From Thelonectria olida (Eukaryota; Ascomycota; Sordariomycetes; Hypocreales; Nectriaceae): DNA of 64,000 nucleotides. Shown piece after piece: positions 1 to 11,300 of this stretch. The number at the start of each line of letters is the position of its first letter. Position 1 is the stretch's first letter. The translations under genes were made by a program, and so were the position numbers. The DNA is taken from positions 1,054,001 through 1,118,000 of the forward strand of contig JAGPYM010000007.1 in assembly GCA_020736575.1 (NCBI GenBank), written 5' to 3'. Under the pieces are notes generated by a model. That model was given only the letters and a program-made list of their open reading frames with translations. It was not told where the DNA came from and searched no databases.

Positions 1-518
1 TTGTCAAGAGCAACGTCATGTACGAGCACTTCTGCGAGCAGACGGAGCAGTGCAACCAGGACCAGCAGAGCTTCAAGGGCTACCTGTCGCGCTGGCTGGC
101 GGCGACGACGCAGATGGCGCCCTACACGTACGAGACCATCTACCCGCTGATCCTCGCCTCGGGCAAGGCGGCGGCGACGGTGTGCACGGGGACTGACGCC
201 GACTACAAGGGCCACGCGGGGACGGCGTGCGGCTTCTCGTGGCTGGAGACGTCGTACGACGGGAAGGTGGGCGTGGGCGCGCAGATGAACGCCATGAGCG
301 TCATCATGTACACGCTGGTGGACCAGGCGACGACGCCGTACACGACGACGACGGGCGGGACGTCCAAGGGCAATGCGAATGCCGGAAACAGCGACTCGAA
401 CAACGCGAAGAAGAACGAGAAGACCATCACGGGGGCCGATAGGGCAGGGGCTGCCATCATCACCGTTATTATGTCTGCTGGTGTGGTGGCAGGCACGTAT
501 TTCGTCTTGAGTGGATAA
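1..518 (+). CDS. GH76 mannanase-like GPI-anchored wall protein (DFG5/DCW1 family), 3' part only
   Basis: The 5' part lies outside the window; the readable frame starts at base 3 and gives 171 residues before the stop. The sequence resembles the C-terminal part of the fungal Dfg5/Dcw1 family (glycoside hydrolase family 76), proteins thought to cut the GPI-glycan mannan and transfer GPI-proteins to the cell-wall glucan. Visible signs are the family-like stretch around YLSRWLAATTQMAP, the cysteines of CNQD and CTGT, and the motif GVGAQMNAMSV. A Thr/Gly/Asn/Ser-rich linker (around TTTTGGTSKGNANAGN) follows. The protein ends with a hydrophobic tail of about 20 residues with no charged residue after it, the form of a GPI-attachment signal. 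The catalytic Asp pair would be upstream, outside the window, so activity cannot be judged. DFG5 and DCW1 paralogues cannot be told apart here. Confidence 0.85.
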   Translation, partial: VKSNVMYEHFCEQTEQCNQDQQSFKGYLSRWLAATTQMAPYTYETIYPLILASGKAAATVCTGTDADYKGHAGTACGFSWLETSYDGKVGVGAQMNAMSVIMYTLVDQATTPYTTTTGGTSKGNANAGNSDSNNAKKNEKTITGADRAGAAIITVIMSAGVVAGTYFVLSG

Positions 519-991
519 GAAGAGGATATATAGAGGAAAAGAAGAGGGAGGAAAACCTCAAGGGAGCTGTTTGGCGTTGGCTGGCGTTTGTTTTAAGGTT
601 GAAAGAATACCTGGATATCTTGATATTGGTTTCGATACCTCTTCTATCCGTTGCAAAGGCACTGCGAACTGTTTTCTAGACTTGTACGACAAATAAAATA
701 AATACGTCGAATAACGCCTTTCGAAGGAGTCTACGAGAGCACAGTTCGAGATGGGGAAGATGGCGATGAATTGTACAATACATATGAATTATAACCGTGT
801 CGTCTCCTTTTCGTTCTAACATTGACAACCTTTCCGAAACTCCGGCGCCATATCCAAAGGAAACCCTCATTACCCAAGATTCTAGGTATGTCTCTATGAC
901 ATGTGGTCTCTATATAGACCAAATCCATCTTTGCTCGCTATATCTCACAAGTCCATCTCATAAAGTCGTACGTACACAAGTGTCAACACCC
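519..991. other. Convergent 3' intergenic stretch
   Basis: Lies between the 3' ends of the GH76 gene (+) and the DUF4188 gene (-). It is A/T-richer than the flanking exons. Apart from the AATAAA at 692, I see no gene or repeat here. Confidence 0.6.
692..697 (+). terminator. Candidate polyadenylation signal of the GH76 gene
   Basis: An AATAAA hexamer in an A/T-rich patch, about 175 nt after the GH76 stop codon and before the convergent DUF4188 gene. The position suits a fungal 3' end, but the motif is short and usage is inferred. Confidence 0.35.
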
Positions 992-1920
992 TTAGACATC
1001 CTCCTGCTCCGGAATGCGACCCTGATCATCCCGCGCCATTCGCGAATACTGCGTCTTCAGCGCAGGCGTGTTGGCATTGACAAGCGCATTCGCCCACCGC
1101 GGCTGCTCGCCCTCCTTGCCCAGCTTGACGGCCGATCCGCCCAGCAGAATGGGCCGGCAGTTCAGGTAGACCGTCTCGTACGACTTGGCGGGCACGATGT
1201 ACGTCTCATGGAAGACGCCAATGTGCTCGTACGACTTGTGCGCGTTGAGCCAGTCCCAGGCCTGGCGGTGCAGCGGCTCGTGGGCGAAGCGGTGCAGGCC
1301 CTCGACATCGCGGAAGAAGATGGTCAGGATGCTCGTGTTGTGGCTGCCACGCTCGTCTCCGCGCCACGAGCTGACGTTGAGCAGGCCGAGCTCCTCGCGG
1401 CGGTCGATTAGGTCCTGCTTCATCTTGATGAAGAAGGCACCCATCTCCTTGACGCCGGGGGCGAGCGGGCCGAGCGGGTGGTTGAACTGGGAGCCGATGT
1501 TGAAGACGACGATGGGAGCCTCGGCAGGGTTGGAGTTGAAGTGGCCGGTGGCGGCGGTTTCGACCGAGGGGATCTGGGCGCTGGCTCGGCCGTGGACGAC
1601 GTGCGTCTTGAACTCGTTGGAGAGCGGGTTGCGGCCCTGGATGACGGTGGTGATGATGGAGTTGAGGAGGAGGACGACGGGAGGGACGATTGCCCAGCGG
1701 AGAGGGAGGATGAGAGAGAGGATGACTTGGGAGAAGGCGCCGATGAGAAGAATGGTGTGAAACTTGAAGCCGTCTTTGAGGAAGGCCTGGATGGGTGTTA
1801 GTCGGTTGATGGCGAGTGAGGGCATTCGGAGCTCATTCATACATATGTTTTTGTGGTAGGCTTGAAGTGAAGAGGCACGTTGGTCGTGGCCAACTTTGGT
1901 TGAAATTCGGGACGATACAT
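992..1920 (-). CDS. DUF4188-family protein (af470-like monooxygenase family), 290 aa
   Basis: Two exons, 1920-1843 and 1786-992. The first exon codes for 26 residues ending in TKTY. The intron (1842-1787, 56 bp) has donor GTATGA, branch CGACTAAC and acceptor CCAG, and joins in phase 0 to AFLKDGF. Without splicing, exon 1 stops after one more codon, and a naive reading would start wrongly at 1840. The product has a hydrophobic segment (about residues 35-65, around ILLIGAFSQVILSLILPL). A ferredoxin-like DUF4188 domain then carries the stretches NHPLGPLAPGVKEMG, SSWRGDERGSHNTSI and ETYIVPAKSYETVYLN. The family includes the fumagillin-cluster monooxygenase af470, but most members have no known substrate. 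No biosynthetic core enzyme is adjacent, so a cluster role is unsupported. Naming it a monooxygenase is by family only. Confidence 0.8.
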
Positions 1921-4083
1921 GGTGAATTGATGAGGTTGTGTTGTTGAGTGAAGATGACGTTTGCTGACTGTGTTGAATGTGCTGCTGCGTGAGTGAGTGT
2001 GTGAGTGCTGATGAGAATGATGAATTAATTCACCGAGAGCGAGGATCAATATATAACTTGGAATCAAATACGAATATAGGTAATCAATTAAAACCAATAA
2101 TACAATTACATGTTGCTCATAGGCCACACGACATGATGCATATTGGCTGTCCGAAAGCGAAAAGCCACATCCTGCCCTGGCCATCGCTTGTGACGCTGCT
2201 TCGCGCCTTCCCTCCTCGGACCAACTTCTCGAGTGCGAAGACCAAAAGCCGAGTCGCGAGCGAGTCCCGGCGGGGAATGCCTGCCCTCGCGCAGCACGTG
2301 ACCGCACTCGCACTCGCTCTCCCGCCCCAAGCGGCCAATGAGAGCGCGGGAATATCGTCGGGGCATTTTGCGAGTTGCGCGCATGCAGAACGGCGTCGCA
2401 GCGGGCGGGAGAGGATTCGTCCGGCGAATGCTGCAAGCTGCCGTGCGAGCCGTTCTCTGCGTGTCGTTGGTTTCGATGCGAAGCAGATGTGCGACGTGGC
2501 CGCATGGGAATAGGCCTGCCAGCTACGAGCAATTGCCCGGCATTTTTGCTCTGGTCGTTTAACAGAGGTAGGAGAGAAAGGAAGAGGAGTGTGTGGTTCG
2601 GCTATGCCCGCCCTTCGTCGTTCCGGGCCGCTGCTCGCTCAAGATTGCCGAGCATCAGATGATGTCGTTGGGAAGGCCTGGATTATGTATGTCTCGCATT
2701 CAGCAGCACTGACTCTGGGCAAGGGAGAGAGTGCGAATATTCGCATGCAAGGGATCAACTCTAATGGATAGGTCTTAATTAGGAAGCCTGTCCACCACCA
2801 TCCTCTCAAGTGTTGATGAGTCCAGACCCTCAACGTGTCTCCCTTGACGACAGCCTCATACCCAACAAGACAAGACTCTCTCTACAAAGTACGATGCAAT
2901 TAATTAGCATCCATCTCCCTGCATCAACTTATTAGAGACCGACCTTCATGATCCATCCATCTGCAATGTCACCCTCTGTTCGTTCCCTTCATCCTTCCAT
3001 CACCTGGCGCAACGCTCACCGCCCTCTGCCCTCGTCCCCTCCATCCCGCCTTCTCCACTACATTCCTCCTGCTCTTTTCTTCTTTCATCCACAAGTCGGA
3101 CTCGCAATCGCCACCACCACCAGTTCCATTGTATGTACCCCCCTTCTTCCCCACCCGCCCGCAACTCTTCAAGTCTAGAAATCCGCCAGTCTTTAGTTAA
3201 AATTCACCCCGCGCTACGCAAATTGATTTCATCGCCATGGTAACAAGTTTCTCGTTGAGGGGTGAGTGGGCGAGAAAGGAAAAGAACAGAGTGGCTGCTT
3301 ATTTAACGCCTGCGTTCGTCCGGTGGTTAGAGATAGACGTCACAGGACAAATAATAGACAAGCAACATTAACTCAATTATTGAATCGCACAAACCCCAAT
3401 GTAACAGTGCCGTACAATTGGATTGACGTGTGATAATGTGACCGATATTCGGGTGGGCGATGCTCGGGCCGCCGTGGGGAAGGACTCATCGCGGATTCGA
3501 GATCCGGGCTGTCTGTGTCCCCGTCACTCCGTCTAAGTGAGGCTCGGGACACTTCTTGAGGCCGGTAGAAATTCAGTCATGACATCGCTATGGAGCTGAT
3601 AGTGAGATCCTCTATTCTCGCAGCACTCACTGAAGCATCTGATAAACGTGATTCATTGATACTCTTCCATTTTTTTTTTAAAGCTATGTATTTCTATGTA
3701 AGGCAGGTAGCTATTTCGACTTCAGACTCAGAATGCAACGATTCTTCAAGTCGTCACTCATGACAGTCGTTCATTATCATTATCCCAACACCAAGATAAT
3801 AGTCGCACACAAGACCTTCGTACCATCCGTCTCCCTAATATCCAGCGCAATCAAGTTGCTACAAAGAAAAAAAAAAAAAATCAAGAACGTGTCTTGCAAT
3901 GTAGTCCGAGACCTGTCAGAAAACGCAAACTCCTCTAGGTAGCCATCCCCTCTTTCTCTTCTTAAAAATGCCCGCTTGTGTCTGTAACCATTTTCGTCTT
4001 CGGGTTTTTTTTGGTGTGCAGATCGATAAAAAAATTAAGAGCCTGGTTGCGCCGCGAGAAACCGAGATGTTGCCATCGTTTGT
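1921..4083. other. 2.2 kb intergenic region
   Basis: Between the 5' end of the DUF4188 gene and the 3' end of the DUF4048 gene, both on the minus strand. It holds the promoter of the former and the 3' UTR of the latter. It has several A/T tracts (around 3670 and 3870) and only short, weakly biased frames. I find no supported gene. Confidence 0.55.
2049..2056 (-). promoter_or_regulatory. TATA-like box of the DUF4188 gene
   Basis: Reads TTATATAT on the minus strand, about 130 bp upstream of the ATG at 1920, in the expected orientation. The spacing allows a leader of roughly 100 nt. Usage is inferred. Confidence 0.35.
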
Positions 4084-5716
4084 TTAAACACCGTTCTCCT
4101 TGCCTCGAGCCTGAACATGGGCCTGGCGTTGGTTCTGGGGCTCCGTCAATGACTTCTCCCACTCGTCCATGAGGTTGGTTGCAGTTCGCTTAATGCTACT
4201 GGGGGTCAGTCGGTTGACCATGTTGGAAATCTCCTCTAGCTTGGGTGACAGAAGTGGGGTTTCGAGTCCAGTCGACCTCTTCTTTCTGTTCAGATGATTA
4301 TTAGCGAATGTCTGACCAAACCGGTGACATTTGAACTTACGAAGGCGTTGTCTGAGGCTCGTCATCAGGCATATCATCGATGCTGCTGCCCATTGTCGAG
4401 CCGCTCCAGCGAGATGTCTTGGCCGAGGATGGTGACTCCCAGTTTGACCAGTCGTTGTCATCGAGGGCGTCAACCGCAAGGGGGGTCCATGAGAAATGCT
4501 TCGCTTTGCCCTTTGGCTTATCCTTCGGGGCGGCTTCCGCTTTGCCGCTTGGGGTAGGTGTAGACTCTGCTGAGTGGGGAGGCTCAAACACAGTGCTCAC
4601 TTTGGGCCGCAATGGGTGACTCGGTCGAATTGTGTCTTGGTTGGTCGAGTCGCGGGTTGAGCCGTTGCGATAATCAATTGACGTGGAACCCATGGTTTGT
4701 CCATTGATGGGCTCGTCCCCCACTGTAATTTGGCGAATGTCTTCGACAAAGGCGCGGAAGCCCAGCTTGAAGTCTTCCGCAAACCGAGTTACGTTTGGAA
4801 CATTGACGCCTGGGATATTTTGCTGAGAACGTGGTTGCCAGGACGCACGCTTAGCCAAGTTCGGGTTGGTCAATTGAGCGGCCCTGCGCTCAATAGAGGG
4901 TAAAGTGACGGCTTCCTGATCAGGGCCATCTTCATGAAGGGAGAAGCCTGAGTCCTTCGCCGGCGAAAGGAGTGACAGGGTTCTTGTGTGACCACCTCGG
5001 AAGACCTTTCGTCGGCCTTGAGGAGTTGTAGCCTGGATTTGAGTTTGCTCGAATAACTTTTTTCGTTCGAGGTCGACGCTGCGTCTTGCGGCAGCTGAAT
5101 CGTCCTCAGCACGGGGAGCCGCAGAGCGCCTTGCCTCTGTATTGTGTTGCTCGGCTCTCTTGCGAGTTGCATCCTTTCCAGTCCATTTCTTCTTGAGCTT
5201 GTGGAGGTCGGCCTCGGCACGAGCGAGCTCTTCCCGTAGTTCTAACACCCGTCTCTCCTGAGCGGCGACGGCAATGATGAATTCATTGGCGTCTGCAGGT
5301 GATGCCACAGATGAGTCGATAGGAGTCGGTGGCACGGATGACATGACAGCAGATGTGGGAGTTGGCCGGGATGGGTCACTGGTCGGAGGAGCAATCGGGA
5401 GGGTGAGTGAAAGTCGGTTGACTTGCCGGCATACACTGGACTGTGCTCGCTTGTGGCCACGTCTTGCTGGGCCTTCTCGCGGTGCTGGTGGTGGAGGCAT
5501 CGATGCTGTCGAAGCTACACTGTTTTGACGAGAACGTGTTGAGTCTGGTTGAATTTCTTGAGAGGCTCGCGCAAAGTCATGAGCGGAAGGGAACCTTGGC
5601 ACTGTGGCCGAGTCAGGGGAAGCGGTGCAGTTTGTGTTGGTGTTCGAATCAGAGCCAGAGTCGGAGGGGACACGCTCCGCCACCGAATATCGGCGACGCA
5701 TCTCTTGGGAGGACAT
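4084..5716 (-). CDS. DUF4048-domain protein, 525 aa
   Basis: Two exons, 5716-4341 and 4285-4084. The intron (4340-4286) has donor GTAAGT and acceptor AACAG, and joins in phase 2 (TC+A = Ser) to KKRSTG. I chose the ATG at 5716 (MSSQEMRRRYSV) because the in-frame extension upstream to 5950 is low in quality and looks like leader. The N-terminal third is disordered and Ser/Pro-rich, with RRGHKRAQSS and NRLSLTLPIAPP, stretches typical of the fungal DUF4048 family. A coiled coil follows (about residues 185-260, around ERRVLELREELARAEADLHKLKKKW). The rest is disordered with basic Ser-rich patches, then FAEDFKLGFRAFVEDIRQITVGD and Trp-rich WSNWESPSSAKTSRWSG. The function of the family is unknown to me; the coiled coil and phosphorylatable tails suggest a scaffold, which is inference. 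Confidence 0.82.
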
Positions 5717-8362
5717 TTCGAATCGACGCTCCAAACTTCTTGTGAGGGAATGGCAGCCGATGACCTTTCGGCGTTTCTGCAAAAGAGTGGCGGGAGAATG
5801 GCAAGCTCTGCAACGCCGAAGTCTCGCGGAGGCAACGGCGCCCCTTGCTACGAGGGCTCTGTGGTGATCTTGTGTTAGATGTCGATAATCATCGAAGAGA
5901 ACGGACGAACAACGATGGGCGGCACAAAGTTGAAGGAGGAAGCCAGTCATGAGGGAGCGACGATGGCTAAGGAGAGGAAGAGACGGTGGAGGGCTCGAAG
6001 CGAGAAGGACGGGTGGTGTTGCGCATTGGGGTTTGGCGCCGTGCCGTCACTTTGGCGGTGGAGGCCAGTAGACGATAGCGCTCCAGTGGCTTTGCACTTG
6101 TGTGCAGTGGCTCGTCAACACGCCTGAAAGTGCCAGGCCAAGCCAATCCAAGCCTGGGGGGGCTCTGTAGTGTAACTGCACTCAGGCACAGGGCACAACC
6201 ATTGGGGGGTTTGCTTAAGCGGGCGCTTTGAAGTCTGCGAACCGGGGGGTCAGGGGGCGTCGTGGTCGTCCGGGACAGGGTGATGTTACTTTAGGGGGGA
6301 GAGGAGAAGGGGGCGATGGACGGGGGTACGAATCGAATGGCGGGCTTTGCGTGCTGATAAGGAACGGCAATAATAAGAGATTGTGGATTGGGAGATGAAG
6401 CTGATATTCGAAACCAAGCGACTATCGGCGATCAATTATGCTCGGGTCCGTGTCGGTCGGTTCGCTGGTTGTTGCGTTGCGTTGCACAATAATATTGTAT
6501 TGTTGTTTGCGTGGTGCGGACGATAATAATGTTGAGGATGGACGGTAAAAGTTGGGGACGAATGAGTGGGCGACAGGTGATCAATAAACGAACGACAAAT
6601 GATGGATGGATGGAAGTCCCGGAGCGCCAGAGAGATTCCGAAAGGAACTCGTTGAACATCACGAGGCGCAGGGTTTGTTTATATCACCTCGGCACCGCCC
6701 GTACCCGTATTGTCGCTATTATGATGTCCCTCGTCGATGCATCCAAGCAACACAACTTCAGACGCAGCCAAATGGCACCATTAACCCCGACAACCAGCTG
6801 TCGGCAGTGGATCGAGCCCCGGTCCCCGTTAGTTTGCTGCGTCTTTCTCGATGATTATCGTTTTTAGTTGCTCATCGTGAGCCTGAAATGCCCGTGGGCC
6901 ATCAATCGTCTCCGCGTGGTTATTCTTGGGGCGGCTGGCCTTGGCCGGACTGGTTTCTCCTCAACTGCCCATGTCGTAGGTTTTCTCCCCTCCACGCGCC
7001 GGACACCTGGCTCTGCGAACTTGGGCCTCTTTGTTGGCCTCAATGCTGCATTGACTTTGGTAATTGGAGCCTCAGGGGGCACAGGCTGCGTCCGTGTTCT
7101 GCGTTGGGGACTTGGCCATGTAAGTCATGGGGAGGCGATTGCGCAGATTCCCTAAAAAGATCGGTTCGGGAACCGTTGGCCAGCCAAACAGAATGATCCA
7201 TCATGACCTGCTCAAACGCTCAATTGGCTGTTTCGAAGTTCCGATTTTCAGGGCAGGCTGACCTGCAGAACCTGCATGAGGGTGTCGGGGGTTCCCTGAG
7301 GTCACTCGCTGCACAAAGAGCAGTTTCTGGGGCGGTGACTCGTTCGAAAAAAAAGGGAGCCACGCAACTAGCCCATGCTCGGCCACTGACCATGCTGGGA
7401 TTGCGCGAGGGTCTGAGGGTGTCCTGAGGGTGTTCCCAGTTTCCACAAGCTGTTCCCACAGGCGTTCCCGCAGAAGGTCTAGCTTTCCCGTCTGAGTGGA
7501 TAATGACTGCGGGCTCACGGTAGTGAGGAAGCTGAGCCGGCAACGAAGGACTTCTGTTGAATGCGTCCATCATACAGTTACCGACAATCCGAACGAGCAT
7601 GATGAGCAATTCCCCGGGCAATCCTGGCTGCGGCGTAGCGGCGTTGCGAGGGATCCATCATCAGCAAAAAAAGCTGGAACCTTGCAGCAACGGTTGGCAA
7701 ACCCCAATTTCCGCCGAAATTAGCGGCCCTGGTCGACCTGCCGCAGTGTTTCATCCGCCCTGTCAGTTGTGCCGTATGTGTGGCTCGCTCTTCGGTTGGC
7801 TGACTGGTTGTGGATTCTGAGTGTCTGACGATGCTGGCTGAAAATGTCTCTTTGTGTGCATTCGAGCTGCGTGCCAAAAATATGGCATCATCTCCACTGA
7901 CGTTGAAAGAGGCAAAAAACGGAACCTGAATGTGTTGGATTGATGTCACAGTGATTAGTGAGTGCTGAGGCTTAGGTAGTTAACGTCAATGAGCAGCTCG
8001 CAGAGGAAGGAGGGCTCACGATCATGTGACGTAGGGTCATGTGACTTCCCGTTACTGTCGCGTCCATTGCTAGCCCCTGGTGTGCTGAGAACCAGCCTGC
8101 GCGTCAGCCTCGAACACCTCACGTGCGCGTCTCCCCATCTGACAGCTCAGGCATAGCTGCATTTATTCCTGGTCTGGGAATGGAGGCACAGTCCATCAGT
8201 CTTGCTGCCTGCGACTATGCCTGTGCCTGCCTTGGAACTGACCCATTCCTCACCCCTCTTCCACACCAATCGATCTTTAACTATATCCTCGAGCACCATC
8301 TCTTTATCTCGACCTCTCCTCGACAATTCTTGAAATGATTGTACGAATATTACCGATACATC
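5717..8362. other. 2.6 kb divergent intergenic region
   Basis: Separates the DUF4048 gene (-) from the DNA ligase gene (+) and must hold both promoters. Frames of up to about 130 codons occur on both strands. They lack the codon bias, splice-site logic and protein features seen in real exons here. The proximal ligase promoter (8030-8130) holds repeated E-box-like sites described separately. Confidence 0.5.
8031..8055. promoter_or_regulatory. Direct repeat of TCATGTGAC upstream of the ligase
   Basis: TCATGTGAC occurs at 8032-8040 and again at 8047-8055, a spacing of 15 bp. A CACGTG core follows at 8120-8125. All lie 240-330 bp upstream of the ligase ATG. Such sites resemble bHLH-type E-boxes; the binding factor is unknown and the function inferred. 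Confidence 0.3.
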
Positions 8363-11300
8363 ATGCCGCTCCCATTTTATTTAGTTTGCGAGCTTCTTGA
8401 ATCGTCTCACAAGCTTTCTGTCTTTCGCCAAAGTAACGCGCACGTTGTGAGTGCGTGGTTTACTCGTCATCGAGACCGCATCAACGCCCACGATACCAAC
8501 TTGGCTGCTTTACTCTCAACCTTGTTACCAGATAAGAGGACCGATAGGGTATACTGCATTCAGGCACGATCTCTAGAGAAGATTATCGGTCGGGCGTTCT
8601 TCTTGGGGTCCTCTCGAATCGCAGAATTGACACAGTATCGTCAACCAGGGCTTTGTATTGACCTAGCTGATTGTGTTGCCCGGATTCTCAATATCACTGT
8701 GAGCTGCCTCTCTTGTGTTTTAGAGGAAACAAGGCTGACCTCTGTAGCCGAATCCCTCGTTCGACAAAGCACATCAAGTCACAGTTGAAGAGATTGATGA
8801 AACACTGCATTATCTTGCCGCGAAAGTGAAATGGAGTTCTCCTGCTATTCGTGCTTCACAGGCCACTCTTACTCAGGGTGGCCGAACAGACCTTGAAAAG
8901 CTTTTTCGCCGCTTCAATGCCATGGAGGCAAAATGGTTCACCAGACTCATCCTCAAGGACTACCAGCCTCTAGTTCTTGATCCACACCTTGTCTACCGAT
9001 TATGCGATCCAACTCTCCCGTCTGTGCTTAAAATTTATGATGATTTTACCACGGCTATCAATGCCGTTGAGGGTATCAGAGGAAGGCTTCTTCCTACCGT
9101 CGCATGCAAGACTCCGCGAGAGCAGCTTCTCAGCACAATCAAACCACGACTTGGCGTGAAAGTAGGGAGGCAACAATGGCTCAAGGGCCGCAGCATCAAG
9201 CACTGTCTCGATATGGGCCATGGACGCATGAGCGTAGAAGACAAGATCGATGGGGAATACTGTCAAGTCCACATTGATCTCAGCAGGGGCAACCAATGCA
9301 TTCAGATATTTTCGAAAAGCGGAAAGGACAGTACTGAGGACAGAGATGCGCTTCATGGGCAAGTACAGAGATCATTCTTTTACTATTGCGCTAACCCTGT
9401 TTAGGGCCATAAAAGAGTCATTGAGAATTGGGGGACCTGACATTAGGATAAAGGAAGGCTGCATATTGGAAGGCGAGTTGGTTGCATACGATGACTCTGT
9501 GAGTTTTCTCAACCCCTTTTTGAACATGCCCTAATTTGCCAGGAACACAAAATTCTCCCGTTTCACAAAATACGAAAGCATGTATCACGAAGAGGTCGGT
9601 TTTTGAATACTGAGCAGGACTCCTTGTACGTATCACTCTACAGGCGGCCCGCCCAGATACTAACTCGACAGACCCGGACCTCACGAGCACTTAATGATAA
9701 TTTATTACGACATCCTACTTCTTGACGGCCAATCTTTCATAAGTAGTCGGCGTTCTGAGAGATTCACGATTCTGTCGAATCTAATATCCTGCCGAACGGG
9801 TTGGGCCGAGCTGGTTCATCGCGAGGTCATAGACTTTGGCCACAGCATGGGCGCCTCCAGCCTCCGCAAAGCATTCGCCAGAGTAATTCTCAGCAGAAAG
9901 GAGGGTCTCGTCCTGAGACCTGATGACCCATACTTTGACTTTGCCGATATTCGACGACCTTTCTCAAGTAGCTGTATTAAACTCAAGAAAGAGTACATTG
10001 GCAACTTTGGAGACGTTGGCGATTTTGCCATCGTTGGAGCTCGGTATGACACAGCCAAGGCAAGAACTTACCGCATAGCGGGCCTGAAATGGACTCACTT
10101 TTATCTGGGCTGCCTTGATAATAGGGAACAAGTCAAGACATGGAATGCGAAACCCGAATTTACTGTTGTAAATGTGGTGGAGTTGAATGAAACCATGCTG
10201 AGGGACGTGGTTTCGTATGGTGATCACGAGTCAATTCCTTTCAGCCAGAACGACCGCCTCAACCTCAAGCTTACTCCTGGGGTCGAACAGGGAATGCCGA
10301 TGGATGTCGTTTTCATCAGACCAATGGTATTCGACCTGAGATGCTTCAGCTTTGACAGGGTTGGAAACACAGGCTTTTGGAGTCTGCGGTTCCCAAGCGT
10401 GACCAAAGTTCACTTCGACCGAGATTTTACTGACACCGTTTCCTTTGAGCAACTTCAGGAAATGGCAAAAGACTCTACCACTGCGAAGGATTTGGAAGAC
10501 AGTCAGGAAAATCTTCAATGGATTGCAAAGCTAGAAGGTGCCGACCCCCGAGGCGCTGGGGTAGATGCCCTCAGCCAGCTCACCATGACGACGATGCCGA
10601 CACCATCGCCACGAAGATCTTCCCAGAACTCGACTGTGTCTTGGAGCCCAAGCTCACCTATCGTCGCGAGGAGACCCGTTAGTGCTTTAGAGTCCCCTCG
10701 TCGAGTTCTGTTTGGGAATCCGCAACCTTCAGCTGCGAACCAAGTTGCCACACCTCCAACATCGTCCGCACCACGATGTACCTCTCCAACCACGGAGAAA
10801 GGATGCAAGAATAAGCGCGGTTCCTCTTCAATAGGGCCGTCGGCTCCACGCAAACGACGAAAGTCCGGCCAGTCAACAGAGCAGCACGATTCAAAGACAA
10901 TACCCAGGCAAACGCCCCAGACATTACAAACACGCAAGCCTTTGGCAGACATAAATGGAAACTCTCAATCCTCTCTTCCTTCACTTTCACCCATCCCACT
11001 TTCTGATGAGGATTCAGAACCTGAAATAATTGACCTCACTTCATCACCAGGGGCATCGTTCACAACTGCTGTTACGAGGCTTCACTCTTCACAAAACTCT
11101 CGCCCATCATCTCCTGCGGGCGATAAGACGACGCTTAGAATTCCTGACAGCGAAGAAGACGAGTCAAGCTGCAACGACGAGCCCTCCAGGGAGACCGAAC
11201 CGCTCAACGTGTCTTCTCAATCCGTGGGGCCCCACGATTCGCCGTCCAGAGGACCTGAAATGCCCAGAATGTCTTCTTCTTCTATGAAGCCTGCCGAGGC

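Noticed and set aside
5717..5950. In-frame N-terminal extension of the DUF4048 protein
   Set aside because: Composition differs from the rest (Cys/Arg/His-rich) and the ATG at 5716 starts the part that looks like the family.
8123..8338. 71-codon plus-strand frame upstream of the ligase
   Set aside because: No coding bias or motif; overlaps the likely promoter and leader.
9358..9404. GT donor (GTACAG at 9364) for ligase intron 2
   Set aside because: It joins in a frame that reaches a stop within about 12 codons; the GC donor keeps the conserved sequence.
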